DNA of 41,363 nt, from NCBI GenBank assembly GCA_900553815.1, contig USEY01000028.1:1-41363 (forward strand), written 5' to 3'. This document shows positions 31,960 to 41,272 of this stretch, piece by piece. Both the position numbers and the translations under genes were made by a program. The stretch is from an uncultured Bacteroides sp. Its GTDB lineage: Bacteria; Bacteroidota; Bacteroidia; Bacteroidales; Bacteroidaceae. The stretch's first letter is position 1. Every line of letters starts with the position of its first letter. The notes under the pieces are model-generated. The model was not told the DNA's origin and did not search any database. It worked only from the letters and a program-made list of their open reading frames with translations.

Positions 31960-32022
31960 GAAGTCGGCGTGAACGCGTGCTGTCGCCGCAATATGCAGGA
32001 CTGTTTTAATCAAGGTTGGTGT

Positions 32023-34851
32023 ATGCAAGAAGAAACCGAAAATATCAGTGTTTATGGTGCCAGGGTGCACAACTTGAAGAATATAGATGTAGAGATTCCG
32101 CGCAATAGCCTGACGGTGATTACCGGACTGAGCGGCAGCGGCAAGTCGTCGCTGGCGTTCGATACGATATTTGCCGAGGGACAGCGACGCTATATCGAGA
32201 CGTTCTCGGCCTATGCCCGCAATTTTCTGGGCAACCTGGAGCGGCCTGATGTGGATAAAATCACGGGACTTAGCCCTGTCATTTCCATCGAGCAGAAGAC
32301 GACGAACAAGAATCCGCGCTCTACCGTGGGCACTACGACGGAAATTTACGACTTCTTCCGTCTGCTGTTTGCCCGTGCCGGCGAGGCCTATTCGTACTTG
32401 TCGGGCGAGAAGATGGTGAAATATACAGAGGAGCAAATCCTTGACCTGATATTGACTGACTATGCCGGGAAGCGTATTTACATCCTGGCTCCGCTGGTGC
32501 GCAACCGAAAGGGACATTATAAGGAACTCTTTGAACAGGTAAGGAAGAAAGGTTACCTTTATGTACGCGTCGACGGCGAAGTGCGCGAGGCCTTGCCGGG
32601 CATGAAGCTGGACCGCTACAAGAACCACGACGTGGAAGTGGTGGTTGACAAACTGGTGGTGAGCAGCAAGGACGATACACGGTTGAAGAATAGTGTAGCC
32701 GTGGCCATGCGTCAGGGCGACGGCCTGCTGCTGGTGCTCGATGTGGATTCGGGCAAGGTGAGACATTATAGCAAGCGTCTGATGTGTCCCGTTACCGGAT
32801 TGTCCTATCGTGAGCCGGCGCCCCACAACTTCTCGTTCAACTCTCCACAGGGTGCCTGTCCCAAGTGCAAAGGCCTGGGAGTGGTTAGCCAGATTGATAT
32901 AAGCAAAGTGATTCCCGATGATAATCTGTCCATATACGACGGAGCAATCGTTTCCCTTGGCAAGTATAAGAACAGTATGATATTCTGGCAGATAGCTGCT
33001 TTGCTGGAGCGCTATGAAGCAACGCTGAAGACGCCGGTGAAGAACCTGCCCGAAGGAGTCATGGATGAAATACTTTATGGAAGCGATGAACGCATCAAGA
33101 TAAAGAGTTCGCTGATTGGCACTTCGTCCGATTACTTCGTGACGTTTGAAGGCGTAGTGAAGTACATCCAGATGCAACTGGAGCGGGATGCCTCTGCTAC
33201 TGCCCAAAAGTGGGCCGAGCAATTTGCACGCACGGCTGTATGTCCTGAGTGTCATGGGGCGAAGCTGAACAAGGAAGCTCTCTCTTTCCGTATCCACGAC
33301 AAGAATATCTATGAGTTGGCTACGATGGACATCAACGAGCTCTACGACTGGGTGATGAATGTGGAGCAATATTTAAGCCCCAAACAACAACTGATAGCCA
33401 CAGAGATATTGAAGGAAATTCGTACACGTCTTAAATTCTTGCTCGATGTGGGGTTGGACTATCTGTCGCTCGACCGCAGTTCGGTTAGCCTGTCGGGTGG
33501 TGAAAGCCAGCGTATCCGCCTGGCTACGCAGATAGGCTCGCAGTTGGTCAATGTGCTTTATATCCTCGATGAGCCCAGTATAGGTTTGCACCAGCGCGAC
33601 AATTTGCGCTTGATTCATTCACTCAAGGAGTTGCGCGATATAGGTAATTCTGTTATTGTCGTAGAGCATGATAAGGACATGATGCTGGCGGCAGATTATG
33701 TGGTGGACATGGGGCCGAAAGCCGGTCGGTTGGGAGGTGAAGTGGTCTTTGCCGGGACTCCTCAGCAAATGCTACGTACTCATACGCTTACTTCCCAATA
33801 TCTGAATGGCGAACGTCAAATAGAAATTCCTGCCAAGCGTCGCGAAGGCAATGGCCATAGCCTTTGGCTGAGGGGAGCACGGGGAAACAACCTGAAGCAT
33901 GTAGATGTGGAGTTTCCGCTTGGCAAGCTGATATGTGTCACCGGTGTATCAGGCAGTGGCAAGTCAACGCTTATCAATGAGACGCTGCAACCCATCCTGT
34001 CTCAGAAGTTTTATCGTTCTTTGCAAGATCCCTTGCCTTATGATGTCATTGAAGGAATTGAGTATATTGACAAGGTGGTTAATGTCGACCAGTCGCCTTT
34101 GGGACGTACACCCCGTTCTAATCCGGCTACTTATACGGGTGTTTTCTCCGACATACGTAATCTGTTCGTAGGTTTGCCCGAAGCAAAAATACGTGGTTAT
34201 AAGCCTGGCCGTTTTTCTTTCAATGTCAGCGGTGGCCGATGTGAAGCTTGTCAGGGAAATGGCTATAAGACCATAGAGATGAACTTCTTGCCCGATGTGT
34301 ACGTGCCATGCGAGGTATGTCATGGCAAGCGTTATAACCGGGAGACTTTGGAAGTGCGGTTTAAGGGTAAGTCCATTGCCGATGTACTTGATATGACCAT
34401 TAATCGGGCGGTAGAGTTCTTTGAGAATGTGCCTCAGATATTGAATAAGATTAAGGTCATTCAGGAAGTAGGTTTGGGATATATTAAGTTGGGTCAGTCC
34501 AGTACCACCTTGTCGGGTGGCGAAAGCCAGCGTGTGAAGTTGGCTACCGAGTTGTCTAAGCGCGATACGGGAAAAACCGTATATATTCTTGATGAACCGA
34601 CTACCGGACTTCATTTCGAAGACATACGTGTGTTGATGAGCGTGCTTAACCGTTTGGTGGATAAGGGAAACACTGTCATTGTCATAGAGCACAACCTTGA
34701 TGTCATAAAGATGGCCGATTATATCATTGACATGGGACCTGAAGGTGGAAAAGGTGGGGGCGAACTCTTGGCTTGTGGCACTCCTGAACAAGTAGCCTTG
34801 TGCCAGAAAGGCTATACAGCCGCTTTCTTGAGACAGGAATTAGGACTTTGA
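32023..34851 (+). CDS. uvrA: UvrABC excision nuclease subunit A
   Basis: The damage-recognition ATPase of nucleotide excision repair, 942 residues, acting as a dimer with UvrB. The ATG at 32023 gives the usual start ([20 protein letters not shown]); earlier in-frame starts add residues not typical of the family. The first Walker [10 protein letters not shown] lies at 35-43. The first zinc module reads CPVT...CPKC, with Thr where the second Cys usually is. Both ABC signatures are LSGGESQR. The second Walker [10 protein letters not shown] and the second zinc module CEAC...CEVC are intact. It is preceded by the CHU_C gene and followed after 63 bp by the YbaK-type gene. Confidence 0.96.
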   Translation: MQEETENISVYGARVHNLKNIDVEIPRNSLTVITGLSGSGKSSLAFDTIFAEGQRRYIETFSAYARNFLGNLERPDVDKITGLSPVISIEQKTTNKNPRSTVGTTTEIYDFFRLLFARAGEAYSYLSGEKMVKYTEEQILDLILTDYAGKRIYILAPLVRNRKGHYKELFEQVRKKGYLYVRVDGEVREALPGMKLDRYKNHDVEVVVDKLVVSSKDDTRLKNSVAVAMRQGDGLLLVLDVDSGKVRHYSKRLMCPVTGLSYREPAPHNFSFNSPQGACPKCKGLGVVSQIDISKVIPDDNLSIYDGAIVSLGKYKNSMIFWQIAALLERYEATLKTPVKNLPEGVMDEILYGSDERIKIKSSLIGTSSDYFVTFEGVVKYIQMQLERDASATAQKWAEQFARTAVCPECHGAKLNKEALSFRIHDKNIYELATMDINELYDWVMNVEQYLSPKQQLIATEILKEIRTRLKFLLDVGLDYLSLDRSSVSLSGGESQRIRLATQIGSQLVNVLYILDEPSIGLHQRDNLRLIHSLKELRDIGNSVIVVEHDKDMMLAADYVVDMGPKAGRLGGEVVFAGTPQQMLRTHTLTSQYLNGERQIEIPAKRREGNGHSLWLRGARGNNLKHVDVEFPLGKLICVTGVSGSGKSTLINETLQPILSQKFYRSLQDPLPYDVIEGIEYIDKVVNVDQSPLGRTPRSNPATYTGVFSDIRNLFVGLPEAKIRGYKPGRFSFNVSGGRCEACQGNGYKTIEMNFLPDVYVPCEVCHGKRYNRETLEVRFKGKSIADVLDMTINRAVEFFENVPQILNKIKVIQEVGLGYIKLGQSSTTLSGGESQRVKLATELSKRDTGKTVYILDEPTTGLHFEDIRVLMSVLNRLVDKGNTVIVIEHNLDVIKMADYIIDMGPEGGKGGGELLACGTPEQVALCQKGYTAAFLRQELGL

Positions 34852-34914
34852 CAAAATTCAAGCCATAACTGACTATTTGATTATAACAGCTAATCCATAA
34901 TATTATTCGTTACG

Positions 34915-35388
34915 ATGAAAATCAATAAAACCAATGCAGCCCGTCTGCTCGATAAAGCCAAAATTGCATACGAATTGATTCCGTATGAAGTAGATGAAAA
35001 CGACCTCAGTGCAGTGCATGTAGCAGCCAGCCTGGGCGAGGATATAAATTGTGTATTCAAGACGTTGGTGCTCCATGGTGACAAGAGCGGCTATTTTGTT
35101 TGTGTCATCCCCGGTGAGAATGAAGTGGACCTTAAGTTGGCAGCCAAGGTGTCAGGCAACAAGAAGTGTGATTTGATACCGGTGAAAGAACTACTTCCTC
35201 TGACGGGCTATATACGTGGAGGTTGCTCTCCTATAGGCATGAAGAAACTTTTCCCTACTTATATTCATGAGACTTGCATTCAGTTCCCTTATATCTATAT
35301 CAGTGCCGGTGTGCGTGGCTTGCAGCTGAAACTTGCTCCACAAGACTTGATAAAAGAAGTACGAGCAGAAGTTTGCGCCTTATTTTGA
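34915..35388 (+). CDS. ybaK: Cys-tRNA(Pro)/misacyl-tRNA deacylase (YbaK/EbsC family)
   Basis: A 157-residue editing protein of the YbaK/ProX superfamily, which hydrolyses wrongly charged Cys-tRNA(Pro) or Ala-tRNA(Pro) to protect translation fidelity. It starts MKINKTNAARLLDKAKIAYE. Family features are VFKTLVLHGDKSGYFVCVIPGENEVDLKLAAK, cut here in its first part, with the conserved lysine of the VFKTL stretch, and GYIRGGCSPIGMKK, which forms the binding rim. Length is normal. It lies 63 bp after uvrA and is followed by the 22-bp array D; it may be the last gene of the uvrA unit. Confidence 0.9.
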   Translation: MKINKTNAARLLDKAKIAYELIPYEVDENDLSAVHVAASLGEDINCVFKTLVLHGDKSGYFVCVIPGENEVDLKLAAKVSGNKKCDLIPVKELLPLTGYIRGGCSPIGMKKLFPTYIHETCIQFPYIYISAGVRGLQLKLAPQDLIKEVRAEVCALF

Positions 35389-35406
35389 TTCCCCAAGATT
35401 CAATAT

Positions 35407-35538
35407 TATACCTTTCACAATACCGTATGTGAAAGCGTCACAGTGTGCATGTGAAGGCATCACAGTCTTTATGTGAAGGTGTCACACTACGTATGTGAAA
35501 CAGTCACACTCGGCATGTGAAAGTACAATAGTGTGAAT
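35407..35538. repeat. 22-bp-pitch palindromic array D (6 units)
   Basis: Unit starts are 35407 (weak), 35429, 35451, 35473, 35495 and 35517, exactly 22 bp apart. The core has GTGA and TCAC arms (GTGAAAGCGTCAC, GTGAAGGTGTCAC, GTGAAACAGTCAC). Spacers end in GCAT, TTAT or GTAT, as in array C. It lies in the 289-bp gap between the deacylase and the peptide transporter, co-directional genes, upstream of the transporter promoter. Confidence 0.85.
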
Positions 35539-35618
35539 TTGACAATATCATACCCTTGTTTACGACAATACTATTTTATTTTTGGCCTTGTTTTGGCTCA
35601 TTATCTCGCTAAAAAGTA

Positions 35619-35626
35619 TATATTTG
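35619..35626 (+). promoter_or_regulatory. Bacteroides-type -7 box for the peptide transporter
   Basis: TATATTTG matches TAnnTTTG, 51 bp before the ATG at 35678. A TTTTGG element lies 23 bp upstream, slightly longer than the usual 19-21 bp spacing. It is downstream of array D. Confidence 0.55.
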
Positions 35627-35677
35627 CAATTGTTATTAAGATAAGCTTATTAATCACTAATTAAAAAATTTAATTCT

Positions 35678-37231
35678 ATGTTCAACAAACATCCTAAGGG
35701 TCTGATTCCTGCGGCACTATCAAATATGGGTGAGCGTTTTGGCTACTACATTATGAATGCCGTATTAGTATTATTCCTTTGTTCTAAATTTGGTATAAGC
35801 GAAGAAAAAAGTACATTGATTTATTCTTTCTTTTACGCCGGCATTTATTTGTTAAGCCTTATTGGTGGTTATATAGCCGATAAAAAGCAAAATTATAAAG
35901 GTACGATTATGGCAGGTCTGGTCATAATGGCCATTGGTTATGTCGTACTTTCATTCCCTATCACAGCAACTTCAGGAAACACTACCTGGTTGCTGACCCT
36001 GACTTGTTTCGCTCTTTTTTTCATAGCCTTTGGTAACGGTTTGTTTAAGGGTAACCTTCAGGCTATTGTAGGTCAGATGTATGATGACTTGGAGGCAGAG
36101 GCTGCTTTGAAAGGTGAAAAAGAACTGAAGCTGGCTAAAAGCAAGCGTGACTCTGGTTTCCAGATTTTCTATGTATTTATTAATATTGGTGGCCTTATCG
36201 CTCCGTTTGTAGCTCCGCTTTTGAGAAGCTGGTGGTTGAGTGCACACAATATGGTTTATAATGCCGGCCTTCCTGCTTTGTGTCATGAATATATTGACAA
36301 GGCAGGACAGATGTCAGCTGAAGCATTGGGAAATCTGAATCAACTGATGTCTCAGTGTGTAGGCGATACGGCTAACATGGCTGACTCGTGCGCTCAGTAC
36401 CTTCAGATTTTCAATGAAGGTATCCATTATTCATTCCTTGCATCGGTGGCTGCCATGTTTATTTCTCTTGTTATTTTCGTAGTGACGAAAAATAAATTCC
36501 CCAATCCTGGAAAAAAAGAAGCAGTGGCTGCTGTGCAATATTCAGAAGCAGAGAAACAGGCTATGGCCAAGGAAATCAAGCAGCGTCTGTATGCTTTGTT
36601 TGCAGTTCTTGGAGTAGTTATTTTCTTCTGGTTCTCCTTCCACCAAAACGGAACTTCACTTTCTTTGTTTGCACGCGATTTTGTGAATACAACCACTATA
36701 GCTCCTGAAGTATGGCAAGCTGTTAATCCGTTCTTTGTGATAACACTGACGCCTATCATCATGATGATTTTCGGCTCATTGGCCAGAAAAGGGAAGGAGA
36801 TTTCTACTCCCCGCAAGATTGCTATTGGTATGTTGATTGCCGGCTTGGCTTACTTGTTCCTTTCTGCCTATTCATTTGCACAGGGCTATCCTTCGGCAAC
36901 CGAGTTCAGAGAACTTCCTATTGATCAGCAGGTGAAAGCCGGTGCTTGGGTTTTGATTGTTCTTTATTTCCTCCTTACAGTGGCCGAACTTTTCATTTCT
37001 CCTCTGGGACTTTCCTTCGTGTCGAAGGTTGCCCCCAAGCATTTACTTGGACTTTGCCAAGGACTTTGGTTGGGTGCTACAGCAGTAGGTAATCTGCTGT
37101 TGTGGATTGGCCCTCTGATGTACAATGCTATACCTATTGGTTATTGCTGGGCTATCTTCTTGATAGTATGCTTGATTTCCATGGGAGTGATGCTCGCTAT
37201 GGTGAAGTGGCTTGAGAAAGTGGCCAAGTAG
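35678..37231 (+). CDS. POT/PTR2-family proton-dependent oligopeptide transporter
   Basis: A 517-residue inner-membrane MFS transporter of the POT family that imports di- or tripeptides with protons. About 12-14 helices are visible. The first-helix motif reads NMGERFGYY (residues 16-24). In most POT proteins it is ExxERFxYY, so the first Glu is Asn here (N16), while E19 and R20 of the motif are kept. Further landmarks are GGYIADKKQNYK (helix 2-3 loop) and GNGLFKGNLQAIVGQMY. A longer central loop is present (about 185-245). It has its own promoter-like -7 box and a following terminator, so it is probably monocistronic. The motif change may alter proton coupling; that is inference. Confidence 0.9.
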   Translation: MFNKHPKGLIPAALSNMGERFGYYIMNAVLVLFLCSKFGISEEKSTLIYSFFYAGIYLLSLIGGYIADKKQNYKGTIMAGLVIMAIGYVVLSFPITATSGNTTWLLTLTCFALFFIAFGNGLFKGNLQAIVGQMYDDLEAEAALKGEKELKLAKSKRDSGFQIFYVFINIGGLIAPFVAPLLRSWWLSAHNMVYNAGLPALCHEYIDKAGQMSAEALGNLNQLMSQCVGDTANMADSCAQYLQIFNEGIHYSFLASVAAMFISLVIFVVTKNKFPNPGKKEAVAAVQYSEAEKQAMAKEIKQRLYALFAVLGVVIFFWFSFHQNGTSLSLFARDFVNTTTIAPEVWQAVNPFFVITLTPIIMMIFGSLARKGKEISTPRKIAIGMLIAGLAYLFLSAYSFAQGYPSATEFRELPIDQQVKAGAWVLIVLYFLLTVAELFISPLGLSFVSKVAPKHLLGLCQGLWLGATAVGNLLLWIGPLMYNAIPIGYCWAIFLIVCLISMGVMLAMVKWLEKVAK

Positions 37232-37266
37232 AATTTGACGCAGATTGAAGAAAACTGATTATAGAA

Positions 37267-37304
37267 AGAAGCTGTCTCTGATTTAGTATGAGGCAGCTTC
37301 TTTT
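37267..37304 (+). terminator. Rho-independent terminator after the peptide transporter
   Basis: AGAAGCTGTCTC and GAGGCAGCTTCT form a 12-bp stem (one G-T pair) with an 11-nt loop, then TTTTG. It closes the transporter gene. The rest of the 321-bp gap (37232-37552) holds only A/T-rich sequence and the guaA -7 box. Confidence 0.75.
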
Positions 37305-37512
37305 GTTATACGGTTCTCCCGGCATTGTGGATAGAGCTGTCCCGTTTATCTGATGTCGATGTTTTGTTTGCAGGTGTTGCATTGATTTATATGACAGGTA
37401 TAAAGTAGAAAATGAACTTTCAATAAGTCGTTTATGGTAGAAGAACTTGGATTTTTTGGACAGGTTTTATAGATTTTAGCTGGATTACTTCTCTAAATTC
37501 CTCTACTTTTTC

Positions 37513-37520
37513 TACTTTTG
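37513..37520 (+). promoter_or_regulatory. Bacteroides-type -7 box for guaA
   Basis: TACTTTTG matches TAnnTTTG, 32 bp before the ATG at 37553. The -33 element is weak or absent. It would drive both guaA copies, which are 34 bp apart. Confidence 0.45.
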
Positions 37521-37552
37521 CACTATGATTTATACTAATCTATAAGATTTAT

Positions 37553-39106
37553 ATGCAGGAAAAGATTATCATTCTTGATTTTGGTTCACAAACCACCCAG
37601 CTTATTGGTCGCCGTGTGCGCGAGCTGAATGTATATTGCGAAATCGTTCCTTATAACAAATTTCCGAAAGGAGATGAGAGCGTGAAAGGTGTTATCCTTT
37701 CAGGAAGTCCATTTTCGGTTTATGATGAGAGCGCATTCAAGATAGATTTAAATGAAATTAGGGGCAAATATCCTATTCTGGGAATTTGCTATGGTGCTCA
37801 ATTTATTTCTTATTCAAACGGTGGTAAAGTGGAGCCTGCTGGCAGTCGTGAGTATGGACGTGCTCATTTGAACAGTTTTGATAAGACTAATACGCTGTTT
37901 AAGGGAGTGCGTGACAATACACAAGTGTGGATGAGTCATGGTGATACGATAACTGCCATCCCGGCCAATTTTAAGATAATAGCTTCAACCGACAAGGTGA
38001 AGATTGCTGCCTATCAGGTAGAAAATGAAAAGGTATGGGGTGTTCAGTTCCACCCGGAAGTATTCCATAGCGAAGATGGAACGCAGATGTTGCGTAATTT
38101 TGTGGTCGACGTGTGCGGTTGTAGCCAAAGCTGGAGTGCTGCTTCTTTTGTAGATACTACGGTTGCTGAGCTGAAAGAGCAATTGGGTAATGACAGGGTT
38201 ATCTTAGGACTGAGCGGCGGCGTAGATTCGTCGGTAGCGGCTGTGTTGCTGAACAGAGCTATTGGCAAGAATCTGACTTGTATCTTTGTAGATCATGGCT
38301 TGTTGAGAAAGAATGAATTCAAAAATGTGCTGCATGACTATGAATGCTTGGGCTTGAATGTAATAGGGGTAGATGCCAGCGAAAAGTTCTTTAAAGACTT
38401 GGAAGGTGTGACAGAACCTGAACAGAAGCGCAAAATCATAGGACGTGATTTCATAGAAGTTTTTGATGCGGAGGCACATAAAATTACGGACGCCAAGTGG
38501 TTGGGACAAGGCACTATCTATCCTGACCGAATTGAAAGCTTGAATATCACTGGAAAAACCATTAAGAGTCATCATAATGTAGGTGGATTGCCTGAGGAAA
38601 TGAATCTGAAACTTTGTGAGCCTCTGAAGTGGTTGTTTAAGGATGAAGTACGCCGTGTAGGTCGTGAGTTGGGCATGCCCGAACATTTGATTACACGCCA
38701 TCCGTTCCCGGGCCCAGGATTGGCAGTTCGTATTTTAGGTGATATTACACGCGAAAAGGTACGTATCCTGCAAGATGCAGATGATATCTTTATTACCGGC
38801 TTGCGCGAATGGAAAGTACGGGATGCTGAAGGTAAGGAAGACAGCTTGTATAATCAGGTATGGCAGGCTGGAGTAATATTGCTGCCAGTACAATCTGTAG
38901 GTGTGATGGGAGATGAACGTACGTATGAGCGTGCAGTAGCCTTGCGTGCTGTTACTTCTACTGATGCAATGACGGCAGACTGGGCTCATTTGCCTTATGA
39001 ATTCTTGGGTAAGGTGAGCAATGATATCATTAATAAGGTAAAAGGAGTAAATCGTGTAACCTATGATATCTCCTCAAAACCACCTTCGACAATAGAATGG
39101 GAATAA
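37553..39106 (+). CDS. guaA: GMP synthase (glutamine-hydrolysing)
   Basis: A 517-residue enzyme that converts XMP to GMP using ATP and glutamine, the last step of guanine nucleotide synthesis. The N-terminal class I glutaminase domain (about 1-190) has nucleophile C79 in GICYGAQF, H167 and E169 in QFHPEV, all present. The oxyanion stretch reads LSGSPFSV, with Ser where Gly is common. The ATP-pyrophosphatase domain has the PP-loop SGGVDSS (221-227). The C-terminal dimerisation domain contains [14 protein letters not shown] and ends PPSTIEWE. It lies 34 bp upstream of a degenerate paralogue. Confidence 0.96.
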   Translation: MQEKIIILDFGSQTTQLIGRRVRELNVYCEIVPYNKFPKGDESVKGVILSGSPFSVYDESAFKIDLNEIRGKYPILGICYGAQFISYSNGGKVEPAGSREYGRAHLNSFDKTNTLFKGVRDNTQVWMSHGDTITAIPANFKIIASTDKVKIAAYQVENEKVWGVQFHPEVFHSEDGTQMLRNFVVDVCGCSQSWSAASFVDTTVAELKEQLGNDRVILGLSGGVDSSVAAVLLNRAIGKNLTCIFVDHGLLRKNEFKNVLHDYECLGLNVIGVDASEKFFKDLEGVTEPEQKRKIIGRDFIEVFDAEAHKITDAKWLGQGTIYPDRIESLNITGKTIKSHHNVGGLPEEMNLKLCEPLKWLFKDEVRRVGRELGMPEHLITRHPFPGPGLAVRILGDITREKVRILQDADDIFITGLREWKVRDAEGKEDSLYNQVWQAGVILLPVQSVGVMGDERTYERAVALRAVTSTDAMTADWAHLPYEFLGKVSNDIINKVKGVNRVTYDISSKPPSTIEWE

Positions 39107-39140
39107 ACGAGGATTAACTTTAAACGTAAATACAGATATT

Positions 39141-40448
39141 ATGAAACAAGACATGATTGTTATTCTGGATTTGGGAAGTCATGTGAATACTGTACTTGCC
39201 AGAGCCATCCGTGCATTAGGCGTATATAGTGAAATTTATCCGCATGATATTACGGCAAAAGAACTGAAAGCATTGCCTAATGTAAAAGGTATTATCATCA
39301 ATGGAGGCCCTAACAATGTGATTGACGGTGTCGAGATTGATGTGTTGCCTGAAATATATGAAGCAGGTTTTCCTGTAATGGCTGCAGGACATGATAAGGC
39401 TCGTTGTGCTGTTAAGTTGCCTCAGCTGAATGATGATATAGAAGCGGTGAAGGCTGCCGTGAAGTCTTTCGTTTTCGATACCTGCAAGGCTGAAGCCAAT
39501 TGGAATATGGCCAATTTTGTAAATGACCAGATTGAACTGGTTCGTCGTCAGGTTGGTGATAAGAAAGTGTTGTTGGCATTGTCTGGTGGCGTTGACAGTT
39601 CTGTAGTAGCAGCTTTATTGCTTAAGGCTATTGGTGATAATCTGGTATGTGTTCATGTAAACCATGGTTTGATGAGAAAGGGTGAGTCTGAGGCTGTGAT
39701 TGAGGTATTCAAGCATCAGCTTAATGCTAACCTGATATATGTGGATGCAACCGATAGATTCTTGAACAAATTGGCTGGTGTAGCCGACCCTGAACAGAAA
39801 CGTAAGATTATCGGTGGCGAATTTATCCGTGTATTTGAAGAAGAAGCACGAAAACTGGAAGGTATTGATTTCTTGGGTCAGGGAACTATTTATCCTGATA
39901 TCGTAGAAAGCGGTACAAAAACTGCCAAGATGGTGAAATCGCACCATAATGTGGGTGGTCTGCCTGAAGATTTGAAGTTCGAGCTGGTAGAACCTTTGCG
40001 TTATTTGTTCAAGGACGAAGTGCGTGCCTGTGGAGTAGAGCTGGGTTTGCCATATGAAATGGTTTATCGTCAGCCGTTCCCCGGTCCAGGATTGGGTGTT
40101 CGTTGCTTGGGTGCCATTACTCGCGATCGTTTGGAAGCAGTGCGTGAGTCTGATGCTATTCTGCGCGAAGAATTCCACTTAGCTGGACTGGACAAGAAAG
40201 TATGGCAGTACTTTACCATAGTGCCTGACTTCAAATCTGTGGGTGTGCGCGATAATGCACGTTCGTTTGATTGGCCGGTCATTATCCGTGCCGTCAATAC
40301 AGTAGATGCCATGACTGCTACTGTAGAACCGATAGATTGGCCGGTACTGATGAAGATAACAGACCGTATATTGAAAGAGGTGAAGAATGTCAATCGTGTA
40401 TGTTATGATATGTCACCAAAACCAAATGCCACGATAGAGTGGGAGTAA
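39141..40448 (+). CDS. GMP synthase paralogue with collapsed glutaminase domain
   Basis: A 435-residue paralogue of the upstream guaA product. The N-terminal domain keeps the first strands (IVILDLGSHVNTVLARAI, IIINGGPNNV), but the nucleophile region reads VMAAGHDKARCA instead of GICYGAQF, so the catalytic Cys is lost. About 75 residues, including the HPE segment, are deleted between there and the PP-loop. The ATP-pyrophosphatase domain is intact (SGGVDSS at 148-154, [24 protein letters not shown]) and the C-terminus ends PNATIEWE. It therefore probably uses free ammonia or a partner glutaminase, or has taken on a regulatory or different synthetase role. It shares a likely transcript with guaA. 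Confidence 0.9.
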   Translation: MKQDMIVILDLGSHVNTVLARAIRALGVYSEIYPHDITAKELKALPNVKGIIINGGPNNVIDGVEIDVLPEIYEAGFPVMAAGHDKARCAVKLPQLNDDIEAVKAAVKSFVFDTCKAEANWNMANFVNDQIELVRRQVGDKKVLLALSGGVDSSVVAALLLKAIGDNLVCVHVNHGLMRKGESEAVIEVFKHQLNANLIYVDATDRFLNKLAGVADPEQKRKIIGGEFIRVFEEEARKLEGIDFLGQGTIYPDIVESGTKTAKMVKSHHNVGGLPEDLKFELVEPLRYLFKDEVRACGVELGLPYEMVYRQPFPGPGLGVRCLGAITRDRLEAVRESDAILREEFHLAGLDKKVWQYFTIVPDFKSVGVRDNARSFDWPVIIRAVNTVDAMTATVEPIDWPVLMKITDRILKEVKNVNRVCYDMSPKPNATIEWE

Positions 40449-40480
40449 TGGCTTACAGAATCGGATAGTTAGAAGAATTT

Positions 40481-41176
40481 ATGTTCAAGAGATATACTAT
40501 TCTATTATTGTTGGGAACATTATCCTGGGCTGGTTTGTCTGCCCAGGATAAACCTGATTGGCCTAATTTGGGACGTTATGCCCAGGAGAATGCTCGCCTG
40601 CAGCAAGATGATGCTACAGTCAAAGGACGAGTCGTTTTTATGGGAAACTCTATTACAGAAGGCTGGGTAAGGGAAGATGCCGCTTTTTTCACTTCCAATG
40701 GTTATATAGGGCGTGGTATAAGTGGACAGACTTCATATCAATTCCTACTCCGTTTCCGCGAGGATGTATTGAAACTGAATCCGGAAGTGGTAGTGATAAA
40801 TGCAGGAACCAATGATGTGGCTGAGAACACTGGCGTCTACAATGAAGAATATACAATGGGAAACATCATTTCTATGGTAGAGTTGGCGAGTGTTAATGGC
40901 ATAGAGGTCATCCTTACTTCAGTATTGCCTGCCGCTGCTTTTGGTTGGAATGCTGCTATAAAAGATGCTCCTCAAAAGATAGAGGCATTGAATAAGCGTA
41001 TTTCTGCTTATGCTCAGAAGGAAGGAATCCCGTATGTAGATTATTATAGTGCTATGGTTTACGGTGATAATAAAGCTTTGAATCCGGCTTATACCAAAGA
41101 TGGTGTCCATCCTACTCTCGATGGTTATAAAGTGATGGAAGCTTTGATAAAGAAGGCCATTGACAAGGTAAAATAA
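40481..41176 (+). CDS. Secreted SGNH/GDSL-family hydrolase
   Basis: A 231-residue exported esterase/lipase-fold hydrolase. A signal peptide ends at GLSAQ (about residues 18-22). Block I reads FMGNSITEGW (GNS in place of GDS; catalytic S57). Block II glycine lies in GRGISGQT, block III is GTND with N111, and block V is DGVHP with D207 and H210. All four SGNH blocks are present. Relatives remove acetyl or other acyl groups from carbohydrates or lipids; the substrate is unknown. It starts 32 bp after the guaA paralogue and could be read from the same transcript, with a hairpin terminator at 41202-41272. Confidence 0.9.
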   Translation: MFKRYTILLLLGTLSWAGLSAQDKPDWPNLGRYAQENARLQQDDATVKGRVVFMGNSITEGWVREDAAFFTSNGYIGRGISGQTSYQFLLRFREDVLKLNPEVVVINAGTNDVAENTGVYNEEYTMGNIISMVELASVNGIEVILTSVLPAAAFGWNAAIKDAPQKIEALNKRISAYAQKEGIPYVDYYSAMVYGDNKALNPAYTKDGVHPTLDGYKVMEALIKKAIDKVK

Positions 41177-41201
41177 GTAAAAAGGACTCTTTAGTAAAAT
41201 A

Positions 41202-41272
41202 GAAAAGGAGTTAAGACTGCATTTGGCGCAAGAAACATGATTCTTGACTTTGTACAGGCTTAACTCCTTTTC
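41202..41272 (+). terminator. Long hairpin after the SGNH hydrolase gene
   Basis: GAAAAGGAGTTAAG (from 41202) pairs with CTTAACTCCTTTTC (41259-41272). The loop contains an inner hairpin (CAAGAA with TTCTTG, 41229-41246). TTATATTTT follows. It is probably the terminator of the guaA-hydrolase unit. Its outer arm uses the same GGAGTTAA word as permease spacers I1-I3. Confidence 0.65.

Noticed and set aside
31756..33369. 537-codon minus-strand open frame opposite the CHU_C and uvrA genes
   Set aside because: It overlaps two well-supported genes and has no recognisable motifs or start signals.
827..35538. The 22/23-bp arrays as CRISPR arrays
   Set aside because: The repeats are too short and imperfect, spacers are only about 8-10 bp and similar within an array, and no cas gene is present.
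39141..40448. Second guaA copy as a pseudogene
   Set aside because: The frame is intact over 435 codons and all visible ATP-pyrophosphatase motifs are preserved; only the glutaminase part is reduced.
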